A DNA stretch of 64,000 bases. Source: CAG-791 sp963596015 (GTDB lineage Bacteria > Bacillota > Clostridia > Lachnospirales > Lachnospiraceae). The stretch's first letter is position 1; the number at the start of each line of letters is the position of its first letter. The notes beneath the pieces were generated by a model. It saw only the letters and a list, made by a program, of their open reading frames with translations, ran no database searches and had not been told where the DNA came from. The DNA is taken from NCBI GenBank assembly GCA_963596015.1, contig CAVBJS010000002.1, positions 34,878-98,877 on the forward strand, read 5' to 3'. The position numbers and the translations under genes were made by a program. Positions 56,665 to 64,000 of the stretch are shown here, in pieces.

Positions 56665-58971
56665 CTAAAATGGATTGACGGGGTCAAAGTCAAACTGTAC
56701 CTGTACCTCTTTCGCAAAGCGTACTTCCTTTACAGCCTGCTCCGCTGCGTCTTTCCATTCAATGAGTGTATCATATTTTTGGTCTTTTACATAGATAACA
56801 AATCGATAAAAGTCCCTGGCCCGGCCTAGGGATGCCGGCGCCGGTCCCATGACGATGGTACGGAACGCCTTAGTATCCCCGGCTTTTTCTCCGGCTTTAT
56901 CCCCGGCCCTTTCCCGGGCCTCTTCTCCGGTTTTCTCTCCCCGGATCTTCTCAAATACTGCCCGCAGACGGTTGGCCATGCCCAGTGCCATATCCTCATC
57001 CTTGGACTGGATCTGGATCGCCAGCATATGCCATACCGGCGGATAAAGCATCAGGGAGCGGTATTGCATCTCCTCCCGGTAGAACCCCTCATAATCCTGG
57101 GCCGCGGCATAGCGGATGCTGTAATGCTCCGGCTGGTAAGTCTGGATGACTACTTCTCCCGGGCGTCTTCCTCTTCCTGCCCGGCCTGCCGCCTGGGTCA
57201 GCAGCTGAAAGGTCCGCTCCGCCGCACGGTAATCATTGCTGTAAAGGGAAAGATCCGCGCACAAGATCCCCACCAGCGTCACATTGGGAAAGTCATGGCC
57301 TTTTACGATCATCTGGGTGCCGATGAGAATATCCGCCTCCTCATTGGCAAAGGAAGAGAGGATCTTGTCATAATCTCCCTTTTTCCGGGTGGTATCCGCA
57401 TCCATGCGCAGCACTCTGGCAGTGGGAAAAGCCTTGTGCAGCATCTGCTCCACCTGCTCCGTACCGGCCCGAAAACCGGAAATGGCATTGGAGCCGCACT
57501 CGGGGCACCGGTTGGTCATGGGCTGTTCATAGCCGCAATAGTGACATACCATCCGGGTACTGCCATGCTGGGTCAGCGCCACATCGCAATGGGGGCACTT
57601 CAGCACATGCCCGCAGCTGCGGCAGGATACAAAACCGGCAAAGCCTCTTCGGTTCAGGAAAAGGATGACCTGCTCTTCTCTGGCCAGTCTGTCTATGATC
57701 AACTCCTGCAGACTCCTGGAAAAAATAGAGCGGTTTCCCTCCTTTAACTCCTGTCGCAGATCTACGATCTGCACCTGAGGGAGGGTGCCTCCCGTCAGTC
57801 GTCTTTCCAGGCGGCAGAGCCGATATTTTCCCTGCATAGCCTGATAGTAAGTGCCCAGAGAGGGCGTGGCCGAACCTAAGAGCAGACAGGCTTTATTTCG
57901 CACCGCCATGTGCTCCGCCACTTCTCTGGTATGGTACTTGGGCATGTTTTCGTTTTTGTAACTGGTTTCGTGCTCCTCATCCATGACGATCATGCCCAGA
58001 TCCGGAAAAGGAGTAAAAAGAGCCGAACGTGGGCCGATGATCACGTCGATCTCCCCTCTTCTGGCTCTCTCAAACTGATCTGCCTTCTCCCCCTCGGAAA
58101 GAGCGGAATGCAGCACCGACACCCGGTCTCCGAAGTGGCGGTAAAAACGCAGCAGTGTCTGGTATGTCAGCGCGATCTCCGGGATCAGCATCACTGCCTG
58201 TCGGCCCAGGGAGATCACATGCTCAATGATAGCAATATACACCTCCGTCTTGCCGCTTCCGGTGATACCGTACAGCAATGTGGTGGTGCTCACTCCCGCC
58301 TCTAAGTCCTGACAGACTGCCTGCACCGCCGCCTGCTGCTCCGGACTTAATACAATATCCAGCTTCTCCCTTTTTACACCGGCAGCCGGATTGCGCAGGG
58401 ACTTTTCCACATTGATCTCCAGGACACCGTCTTCTTTCATAGCCCGCAGGGTCTGGGTGCTGATATGGAGACGCTTTGTCACCAACTCATAGGGCTGACA
58501 GGGAGTCTCCATCAGGCTCTCTAAGAGACGCTGTCTGGCGGTCTGGTGCTTTTTTTCATAAAAAGCACACTTAGCGGCAGCCTCTTCCTTATTTAAAAGA
58601 AGCCGTACTTCCTTTTTTTCCAGGGGTTTACTGGCATGCCGCACCGGCAGTACGGTTTTTAGAGCGGTGATCATGGTAGAACCATAGCGGCGGCGCATCC
58701 AGGCCGCCAGTTCGATGGCCTTGCCCTGTTCTGTGGGAGTGTGCTGCGTCGGTGCAGACAGGATCTCCTTTACCAGCGAGGGGTCGCAATTGCACTTATC
58801 CGTCAGGGCTACCACATACCCTGTCCGACGCTTATTGCCCTTTCCGAAGGGGATCTCCACCAGGTCTCCCGGCGCCAGTTCTCCCAAAAGCTCCTCCGGG
58901 ATACGATAGGTGAAGGGGTGGTCCAGTTTTTCATGGGAAATATCTATGATGACTTCTGCATAGTTTAGCAT
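56665..58971 (-). CDS. priA: Primosomal replication helicase PriA
   Basis: 768 residues. N-terminal 3'-DNA-end-binding domain, Walker A GITGSGKTEVY, DEEH box (MDEEHETSYKNE), zinc region with CRSCGHVLKCPHCD and CHYCGYEQ, helicase C motifs (GTQMIVKGHDFPN, QAAGRAGRG). It restarts stalled forks. Oddity: near the C-terminus (about 690-715) an in-frame repetitive charged insert reads GEKTGEEARERAGDKAG and continues in the same style, from a ~12-bp DNA repeat at 56880-56945. GGGAGGGG lies 10 bases before the ATG. Confidence 0.97.
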   Translation of the reverse strand: MLNYAEVIIDISHEKLDHPFTYRIPEELLGELAPGDLVEIPFGKGNKRRTGYVVALTDKCNCDPSLVKEILSAPTQHTPTEQGKAIELAAWMRRRYGSTMITALKTVLPVRHASKPLEKKEVRLLLNKEEAAAKCAFYEKKHQTARQRLLESLMETPCQPYELVTKRLHISTQTLRAMKEDGVLEINVEKSLRNPAAGVKREKLDIVLSPEQQAAVQAVCQDLEAGVSTTTLLYGITGSGKTEVYIAIIEHVISLGRQAVMLIPEIALTYQTLLRFYRHFGDRVSVLHSALSEGEKADQFERARRGEIDVIIGPRSALFTPFPDLGMIVMDEEHETSYKNENMPKYHTREVAEHMAVRNKACLLLGSATPSLGTYYQAMQGKYRLCRLERRLTGGTLPQVQIVDLRQELKEGNRSIFSRSLQELIIDRLAREEQVILFLNRRGFAGFVSCRSCGHVLKCPHCDVALTQHGSTRMVCHYCGYEQPMTNRCPECGSNAISGFRAGTEQVEQMLHKAFPTARVLRMDADTTRKKGDYDKILSSFANEEADILIGTQMIVKGHDFPNVTLVGILCADLSLYSNDYRAAERTFQLLTQAAGRAGRGRRPGEVVIQTYQPEHYSIRYAAAQDYEGFYREEMQYRSLMLYPPVWHMLAIQIQSKDEDMALGMANRLRAVFEKIRGEKTGEEARERAGDKAGEKAGDTKAFRTIVMGPAPASLGRARDFYRFVIYVKDQKYDTLIEWKDAAEQAVKEVRFAKEVQVQFDFDPVNPF

Positions 58972-59028
58972 GGACAGGACACCCCCTCCCTTCTTTGGAA
59001 TGATCGTTTACAGCAATTGTATATCAAC

Positions 59029-60570
59029 CTACTTCTCACCGACCGTGTCGGCCTTTTCTGCCAGGATCTCCGCGATCAGCACCCGCTCATCCATGGGATA
59101 CTTCTTTCCCTCAATCTCCTGATAGTCTTCATGCCCCTTGCCGGCCAGAATAATGATATCCCCCTTTTCGCCGTGCTCGATGGCATAGCGAATGGCTTCC
59201 TTGCGGTCCGGGATCTTTACATAGGCGCCGGTGGTCTTCTGTATACCGGTCTCTATATCCGCTATGATATCCAGCGGTTTCTCAAACCGGGGATTATCGG
59301 AGGTGATAATGGTCAGATCCGCCAGCTTGCCGGAGATTTCTCCCATCTCGTAACGGCGTAGCTTAGAGCGGTTGCCGCCGCATCCGAAAAGGCATACCAG
59401 GCGATGGGGCTCATACTCCCGCAGGGTGGACAAAAGGCTTTCCAGGGAAACCGCATTGTGGGCATAGTCGATCATCAGGGTAAAGTCATCACTGACCTTT
59501 ATCATCTCGATGCGCCCCTTTACATGGGCTGCCAGCAATGCTTCCTGAATCTTTTCCACCGGTACATTGAAATGACGGCAGACAGCAATGGCACACAGGG
59601 CGTTATAGACGCTGAAACGGCCCGGGGACTGCACATGGGCGTGAAAATCCATCAGACCCTGTACGTCAAAGGCTACCCCCAGCTCGCCGGGCTTGTGGAT
59701 CAGCTCCGTATTGGCTGCCCGCAGGTCATTGTCTGCGCCAAAGCCATAGGTTTCCAGGGTGCAGGTATGCCCCTGGGTTACATTTTTCCAATTCTCATCA
59801 TCTCCGTTGACGATACCCTGACGGCACTGTTTGAACAACAGGCCCTTGCAATGCATGTATTCCTCAAAACTGCTGTGCTCGTTAGGGCCGATATGATCCG
59901 GAGAGATATTGGTAAAGATACCCAGGTCAAAGACAAAGCCCTGGGTGCGGTGCAGCATCAGCGCCTGGGAGGATACTTCCATGACCACCGCCTGCATGCC
60001 TGCATCGGCCATCTTTCGAAAGCTCTGCTGCAGGGCCAGGGATTCCGGCGTGGTATTCTGGGAAGGGATATGCTCCTGCCCGATAATGGTCTCGATGGTA
60101 CCGATCAGGCCTACCTTATAACCTGCCTTTTCCAAAATACTCTTGATCAGATAAGTAGTGGTAGTCTTGCCCTTAGTGCCGGTAATGCCGATGATCTTCA
60201 TCTCTTTAGCCGGATGTCCGAACCATGCGGCGGAAATAAAGGCCATAGCATAGCGGGTATCCTCCACCCGCACCAGGACCGGTGCCTGGCTGCCTGCCTG
60301 GGGCACAAAATCGGTAAGATCCACATCCTTCTGGATCACCAGCACGGCAGCGCCCTTTTCCAGGGCCTGCACTGCAAAGGTATGTCCGTCGCTGTTAGCG
60401 CCGCATATGCAAAAGAAAAGTCCTCCGGGCACAATACGACGGGAATCATTGGTAATATCCGCCACTTCTGTGGCCAGGGCGCTTTCTAACGCAGCCTCCT
60501 GCGTCACATCATGGCCATCTACATCCTGGATCCGATAGGTAAGTTCTGCAAGAAGATCTGATAGTTTCAT
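59029..60570 (-). CDS. murE: UDP-MurNAc-tripeptide synthetase, meso-DAP type
   Basis: 513 residues. P-loop GITGTKGKTTTTYLI near 128-142, NTTPESLAL, NISPDHIG, and DNPR at 425-428, the loop that selects meso-diaminopimelate rather than lysine. So the cell wall probably has DAP. AGGAG precedes the ATG. It lies 57 bases before priA, away from the division cluster where murD and mraY are. Confidence 0.96.
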   Translation of the reverse strand: MKLSDLLAELTYRIQDVDGHDVTQEAALESALATEVADITNDSRRIVPGGLFFCICGANSDGHTFAVQALEKGAAVLVIQKDVDLTDFVPQAGSQAPVLVRVEDTRYAMAFISAAWFGHPAKEMKIIGITGTKGKTTTTYLIKSILEKAGYKVGLIGTIETIIGQEHIPSQNTTPESLALQQSFRKMADAGMQAVVMEVSSQALMLHRTQGFVFDLGIFTNISPDHIGPNEHSSFEEYMHCKGLLFKQCRQGIVNGDDENWKNVTQGHTCTLETYGFGADNDLRAANTELIHKPGELGVAFDVQGLMDFHAHVQSPGRFSVYNALCAIAVCRHFNVPVEKIQEALLAAHVKGRIEMIKVSDDFTLMIDYAHNAVSLESLLSTLREYEPHRLVCLFGCGGNRSKLRRYEMGEISGKLADLTIITSDNPRFEKPLDIIADIETGIQKTTGAYVKIPDRKEAIRYAIEHGEKGDIIILAGKGHEDYQEIEGKKYPMDERVLIAEILAEKADTVGEK

Positions 60571-60741
60571 ATTTCTCCTTTCCTTGCTGCGGCATTCATA
60601 AAAACTACAGCTTTAAGATATACTTTTTTTATAATTTTTAGAGATTCCTTAGAGACTGGTCATATAATGCTCACATTTATCCTTTAAGATAGGTTTCAAG
60701 ATAGTTGAAAAACAACTCACTATCTCCCCCCTCATAAGAAA

Positions 60742-60779
60742 ACCACGAAGGCATCCGCAAAAGCGGATGCCTTTGTGGT
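60742..60779 (-). terminator. Rho-independent terminator after the sugar kinase gene
   Basis: Long stem ACCAC.AAGGCATCCGC / GCGGATGCCTT.GTGGT with loop AAAA/TTTT and TTTTC after it on the minus strand. The murE leader (60571-60741) is AT-rich with no clear promoter consensus. Confidence 0.85.
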
Positions 60780-60836
60780 CTTCAAAGGAAAATCGTGATA
60801 TTGAAATGGGTATTGTACCGTTATACTTTCTTCCTA

Positions 60837-61805
60837 TCAGAGAGATTCACATACCACTTCCACATCCTGCAGCATCTCCTCGGCTGTCTTAATGGGTACA
60901 CTGCCACTCTCCATGGTAGTTACATTGGCGGAGGAATAGGCTGCCGCCCGGCGGATTGCTTCCTTTAATTCCTCACCGGTAAAACCATCCCCTGCACAGG
61001 CATTTTGCAAAGACCAGGCAAGAGAAGCCACCACACAGTCGCCGCTTCCCACCGTATTGACCACCGGCACGTCCGGTACCGATACGGTGACGATCTGCTT
61101 GCCCTCCTCCCCTTCATAAACGGAGAGAAGTCCCCTCTTTCCTCTGGAGACCACCACCACAGGAATACCTTCTTCCTGCAGGGCCTGCGCTGCTCCGGCG
61201 ATGTCGCTTAACTCCCTGAGAGGTCTTCCCATGACATATTCCAGTTCCTTTATATTGGGCTTGATCAGATAGGGATGGGCCTTGATGCCCTGCACCAGCG
61301 CTTCGCCGCTGGTATCTAAGATCACCCGGCATCCCTTTTCCTTGGCGATCTCTGTCAGCTTTGCATAGAAATCCACAGGCACGCCCTGGGGAAGACTGCC
61401 GGAGAGCACCACAATGTCACTCTTGTCTGTAAAAAGGCGGTATCCCAGCAGGAAATTCTCTATCTCCTCCGCAGAGACCGTCTCACCGGGCTCCAGGATC
61501 TCTGTCACATAGCCATCCTCTGAAAGAATGTTCAGCGTGGTACGGGTCGTGCCCTGTACTCTGGTAAAATGACAGTCCACCCCTCTTTTCTTAAGCTCCT
61601 CCAGTATAAAATCTCCCGTAAAGCCGCCTGCAAATCCAAGACCGATGACCGGCTCCTCCATCTGCCGCAGGATCCGGGTCACATTGACCCCCTTGCCCCC
61701 GGCATAAAGCCGCATGCTCTTCATTCGATTGACCTGCCCCGGTGACAGAGCAGTCCCTGTCATTGTCTTATCTACTGCAGGATTGAGGGTAACTGTTGCG
61801 ATCAT
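60837..61805 (-). CDS. fruK: 1-phosphofructokinase/tagatose-6-phosphate kinase family
   Basis: 322 residues, PfkB family: IATVTLNPAVDKTM, RLYAGGKGVNVTRIL, TRTTLNILSEDG, SGSLPQG, and the catalytic NTVGSGDCVVASLAW. It phosphorylates fructose-1-phosphate or tagatose-6-phosphate; the usual fru partners (PTS, DeoR regulator) are not next to it, so the substrate is not fixed by context. It seems to be a one-gene unit with an extended -10 promoter and a terminator. Confidence 0.88.
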   Translation of the reverse strand: MIATVTLNPAVDKTMTGTALSPGQVNRMKSMRLYAGGKGVNVTRILRQMEEPVIGLGFAGGFTGDFILEELKKRGVDCHFTRVQGTTRTTLNILSEDGYVTEILEPGETVSAEEIENFLLGYRLFTDKSDIVVLSGSLPQGVPVDFYAKLTEIAKEKGCRVILDTSGEALVQGIKAHPYLIKPNIKELEYVMGRPLRELSDIAGAAQALQEEGIPVVVVSRGKRGLLSVYEGEEGKQIVTVSVPDVPVVNTVGSGDCVVASLAWSLQNACAGDGFTGEELKEAIRRAAAYSSANVTTMESGSVPIKTAEEMLQDVEVVCESL

Positions 61806-61841
61806 GATGCTTCTACCTTTCTATTGATTCTTTCTTTATGC

Positions 61842-61852
61842 AGTATAGCACA
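61842..61852 (-). promoter_or_regulatory. Extended -10 promoter of the sugar kinase gene
   Basis: TGTGCTATACT on the minus strand: TG one base before TATACT (61842-61847), about 37 bases before the ATG. The -35 is poor. Confidence 0.5.
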
Positions 61853-61926
61853 TCTGGCTTATTTCCGACATATGGGTACGTGACAATATCCGGCTTCTCA
61901 CGCTCTGCACCTGCCGCCCAAGAGAC

Positions 61927-61944
61927 GGGTGGCGGAGCGTGTCC
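61927..61944 (+). repeat. Structured-repeat end remnant (copy E)
   Basis: GGGTGGCGGAGCGTGTCC, one base from copy D's end sequence, placed exactly at the recJ stop. With upstream bases it can pair (CACGCTC/GAGCGTG and GCCGCCC/GGGTGGC). No core remains. Confidence 0.65.
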
Positions 61945-63902
61945 TACCCCCTGAGCCGGAAATCCTGAATAACAAACTGCAGACTGGTCTGTCCCCGCCA
62001 GGTATGAAGCTGAGGATAATAGACAATATCCATCACCGCTCCTCTGGTGCCGTGGCGGTGCTTCTCCACTTCCTTCATAGTTCTGGCCGCATCACCGAAA
62101 TACAGAGCATCCACATAGTGCCCTTCCTTATCCCGCAGCGTCAGCTTAAGTGCATTGTTCTTCTGTCCCATGGCCCGCATATTATAAACCACCAGGCTGC
62201 GGCAGGCAAACATAGGCTTTCTGTTGCCGTTTCCGCAGGGCTCCAGCAGTTCAAATTCCTTGGTCAGTTCTGCGGTCATGTGAGATACAGGCAGTTCCAT
62301 ATCCAGATGCAGTACCTCGCACAGATCCTCCTGCTGCAGGTCGCAGTTCTCATTGATGCGTTCGGCGAAAAGCTCCACATTTTCCTTAGGCAGCGTCAGA
62401 CCGCCGGCCATCTTGTGGCCGCCGAATTTGACGAAAAGATCGGCGCAGCCGTTCATGCCGGCGTACATATCGTATTTTTCTGTAGAGCGGCCGGAGCCCT
62501 TCACATTGCCATCCTCTGCATCCGTCAGCACAAAGGCAGGTCTGCTGTAATGCTCCCGCAGTCTTCCGGCGATGATACCCGCTAAGGATTCGTGGCATTC
62601 CGGCAGATAAACTACCAGGATCGGATTATCACAAAGATTCTTTTCCTCCGTCTGTTTGATAGCCTGCTCCAATCCCTGGATGGTCATGCTCTTGCGGCTC
62701 TGGTTTAATATCTTTAATTCCTGGGCACTGCGCAGGTAGCGCTCATATTCCCGGGCATCCTCAGCGGCAATGTATGCTGCGCTCTCCTCGGTATACTTCT
62801 CCAGTTCCTTCTGTGCCTTGGTGACCCTCTTTTTTCTGGGCTTTTTCACAGCGGCTACGGCCGGCTTCTCCGACTCCTCTCCTGCCGTCTCTTCCTGGAT
62901 CTGCTCCTGTTCTTCCTGCCCCTCCTGCTCCTCTTCGTTCTCCTCCGGAATCTCCTCTCCGGTAAACAGGGCCAGGGCTCTGCGGGCGGTCTCCAGACGA
63001 CCGGAGGCATTCAGGCAGGGGCCTAAGATAAAGCCGGCATGATAGCAGGTCAGTTCCGTATCCAGCAGCTCATTGACAGCCAGCAAAGCCTTCATTCCCA
63101 GATTCGGGGTGTCAGCCATGCGCTTTAATCCGTATTTTACAAAAATACGATTCTCCCCCTGCAGAGGCATCACATCACATACCGTAGCCAGAGCACAGAA
63201 AGATAAAAGATGCTCCGTGATCCATTCCTGTTCTTCGGGCATCATGACCTGCATCAGCTTATAAGCTACAGCCGCCCCGCAGATCTCCGGGAAGGGATAA
63301 ACACTGCGTCCCGTCTCCGGATCGATCCTCTTGGGATCTACGATGGCATCGGCTGCCGGCAGAAGGTAGGTCTTAACGCCGTCTTCCTCTGTAAAAGGCA
63401 CTTCGTGATGATCCGTGACGATAACGGTCATGCCCAGTTCCTTGGCCAGGGCAACAGGCGCTGCTGCTGCAATACCATTGTCGCAGGTCAGGATGGTATC
63501 CACCTCCTGCTCCTTTGCCTCCCGGATCATCCGCTCATTCATGCCGTATCCGTCGGTCAGTCTCTCCGGCAGTACCACGTCCACCACAGCCCCTAAGTGC
63601 TGCAGGGCTGCATAAAGGATATAGGAAGAGCAAACTCCATCCACATCATAATCCCCGATGATGCGGATCTTTTTCTGCTCTTTGATCTTCTGTTCCAATA
63701 AGTCTGCCGCCGTCTCCATATCCGGTAAAAGAGTAGGATTGTAAAGATTCTCCAGGGTGCCTTCCAGGTATTTCTTTGTGGCCGCTACCCCCACCACATC
63801 CCGGTTCCGGATCAGTCTGGCCGTCACCGGAGAGATGCCGCAAGTGGCACCGATCTCATTAAAATCAGCCTTCTTGGCTGAAACCATCCATTTTGCTGCC
63901 AT
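61944..63902 (-). CDS. recJ: Single-strand exonuclease RecJ
   Basis: About 652 residues from ATG 63902 (AGGAG 5 bases upstream; the frame's first TTG has none). DHH domain with IGDYDVDGVCSSYI, CDNGIAAA, VTDHHEVP; DHHA1 part with KGSGRS and FGGHKMAGG; OB-type end. It degrades single strands 5' to 3' in recombination and mismatch repair. Between the two domains there is a long insert (about residues 315-385): first Glu/Gln-rich (ENEEEQEGQEEQEQIQEE), then basic (KKPRKKRVTKAQK). Most RecJ proteins lack it. Confidence 0.94.
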   Translation of the reverse strand: MAAKWMVSAKKADFNEIGATCGISPVTARLIRNRDVVGVAATKKYLEGTLENLYNPTLLPDMETAADLLEQKIKEQKKIRIIGDYDVDGVCSSYILYAALQHLGAVVDVVLPERLTDGYGMNERMIREAKEQEVDTILTCDNGIAAAAPVALAKELGMTVIVTDHHEVPFTEEDGVKTYLLPAADAIVDPKRIDPETGRSVYPFPEICGAAVAYKLMQVMMPEEQEWITEHLLSFCALATVCDVMPLQGENRIFVKYGLKRMADTPNLGMKALLAVNELLDTELTCYHAGFILGPCLNASGRLETARRALALFTGEEIPEENEEEQEGQEEQEQIQEETAGEESEKPAVAAVKKPRKKRVTKAQKELEKYTEESAAYIAAEDAREYERYLRSAQELKILNQSRKSMTIQGLEQAIKQTEEKNLCDNPILVVYLPECHESLAGIIAGRLREHYSRPAFVLTDAEDGNVKGSGRSTEKYDMYAGMNGCADLFVKFGGHKMAGGLTLPKENVELFAERINENCDLQQEDLCEVLHLDMELPVSHMTAELTKEFELLEPCGNGNRKPMFACRSLVVYNMRAMGQKNNALKLTLRDKEGHYVDALYFGDAARTMKEVEKHRHGTRGAVMDIVYYPQLHTWRGQTSLQFVIQDFRLRG

Positions 63903-63916
63903 TTTTCTCCTTTCCA

Positions 63917-63936
63917 AGCTGCAATGTATTGCAGCT
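63917..63936 (-). repeat. Palindrome upstream of recJ
   Basis: AGCTGCAATGTATTGCAGCT, perfect 8-bp arms, between the apparent intron end and the recJ ribosome-binding site. Confidence 0.75.
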
Positions 63937-63946
63937 CTTTATACCA

Positions 63947-64000
63947 ATCGAGTAGGGGAGATTTTCTCTCCCCTCTCACACCACCGTACGTGCCGTTCGG
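63947..64000 (-). mobile_element. 3' end of a group II intron (domains V and VI), truncated by the window
   Basis: Read on the minus strand, CCGAACGGCACGTACGGTGG, then TGTGAGAGG, a GGGGAGA / TCTCCCC hairpin and CTACTCGATT. This matches what I know of bacterial group II intron domain V (the GGCACGTACGGTGGTG strand), domain VI and the usual ...CTACTCGAT end. The intron would be in the same direction as recJ, ending about 45 bases before its start codon; the catalytic core and reverse transcriptase would lie beyond the right edge. Confidence 0.72.

Noticed and set aside
59404..60489. A 361-codon + strand open frame opposite murE
   Set aside because: Antisense shadow of murE; no start signal, no recognisable domain.

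Overview
The window looks like chromosomal DNA of a Gram-positive clostridium, most likely family Lachnospiraceae. The evidence is the gene content and order: a division/wall cluster with a SpoVD/FtsI-type transpeptidase, the priA-def-fmt-rsmB-rlmN-stp-prkC-rsgA block, a single-chain glycyl-tRNA synthetase, a DAP-type MurE, a CBS/DRTGG pyrophosphatase and strong AGGAGG ribosome-binding sites. Almost every gene is on the minus strand. The exceptions are relBE (38.3-38.9 kb) and the pyrophosphatase (45.8-47.5 kb). The species call is inference; no search was run.

Layout. 1-1.6 kb: biotin-dependent decarboxylase genes (carboxyltransferase plus a clipped lipoprotein). 2.1-15 kb: scpA-scpB, a phosphoesterase, rpsU, alaS, glyS, a lipoprotein, recO-era and an M16C peptidase. 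15.2-17.9 kb: two PLP enzymes of sulfur amino-acid metabolism. 18.3-29.6 kb: the dcw cluster (mraZ, rsmH, ftsL, spoVD/ftsI, mraY, murD, ftsW, ftsQ, ftsZ), without murG at its usual place. 30.4-32.5 kb: lgt and ychF. 33-41 kb: an accessory region with an aminotransferase remnant, MATE pump, sfsA, a probable ADP-ribosyltransferase-like toxin with an XRE partner, a zinc-ribbon/PASTA-like membrane protein, relBE, a small secreted protein and a DUF4143 ATPase, with internally duplicated flanks. 41.4-45.3 kb: metal ATPase, csoR and a flavodiiron protein. 45.8-60.6 kb: pyrophosphatase, then the murE-priA-def-fmt-yugP-rsmB-rlmN-stp-prkC-rsgA block (transcribed right to left). 60.8-63.9 kb: a 1-phosphofructokinase-like sugar kinase and recJ. 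The right edge appears to enter the 3' end of a group II intron.

The most unusual content lies between genes. (1) A ~140-bp structured core occurs three times inside copy-specific inverted-repeat arms, with three smaller remnants; most imperfect pairs become G-U wobbles only if the minus strand is the RNA. (2) At least five genes (glyS, patB, ftsI, lgt, fprA) end in short tandem repeats that start at or span the stop codon, with a different unit at each gene. (3) A ~250-bp branched palindrome sits between lgt and mraZ. (4) Short GC palindromes recur just upstream of the ribosome-binding sites of era, ftsQ, yugP, def and recJ. (5) A terminator and a 95-bp upstream region of the DUF4143 ATPase each occur twice, in the order expected if one ATPase copy was replaced by relBE.

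Start codons were chosen from visible ribosome-binding sites and often differ from the longest open frame; rsmH uses TTG, and ftsZ, rsgA, the MATE gene and the ATPase use GTG.
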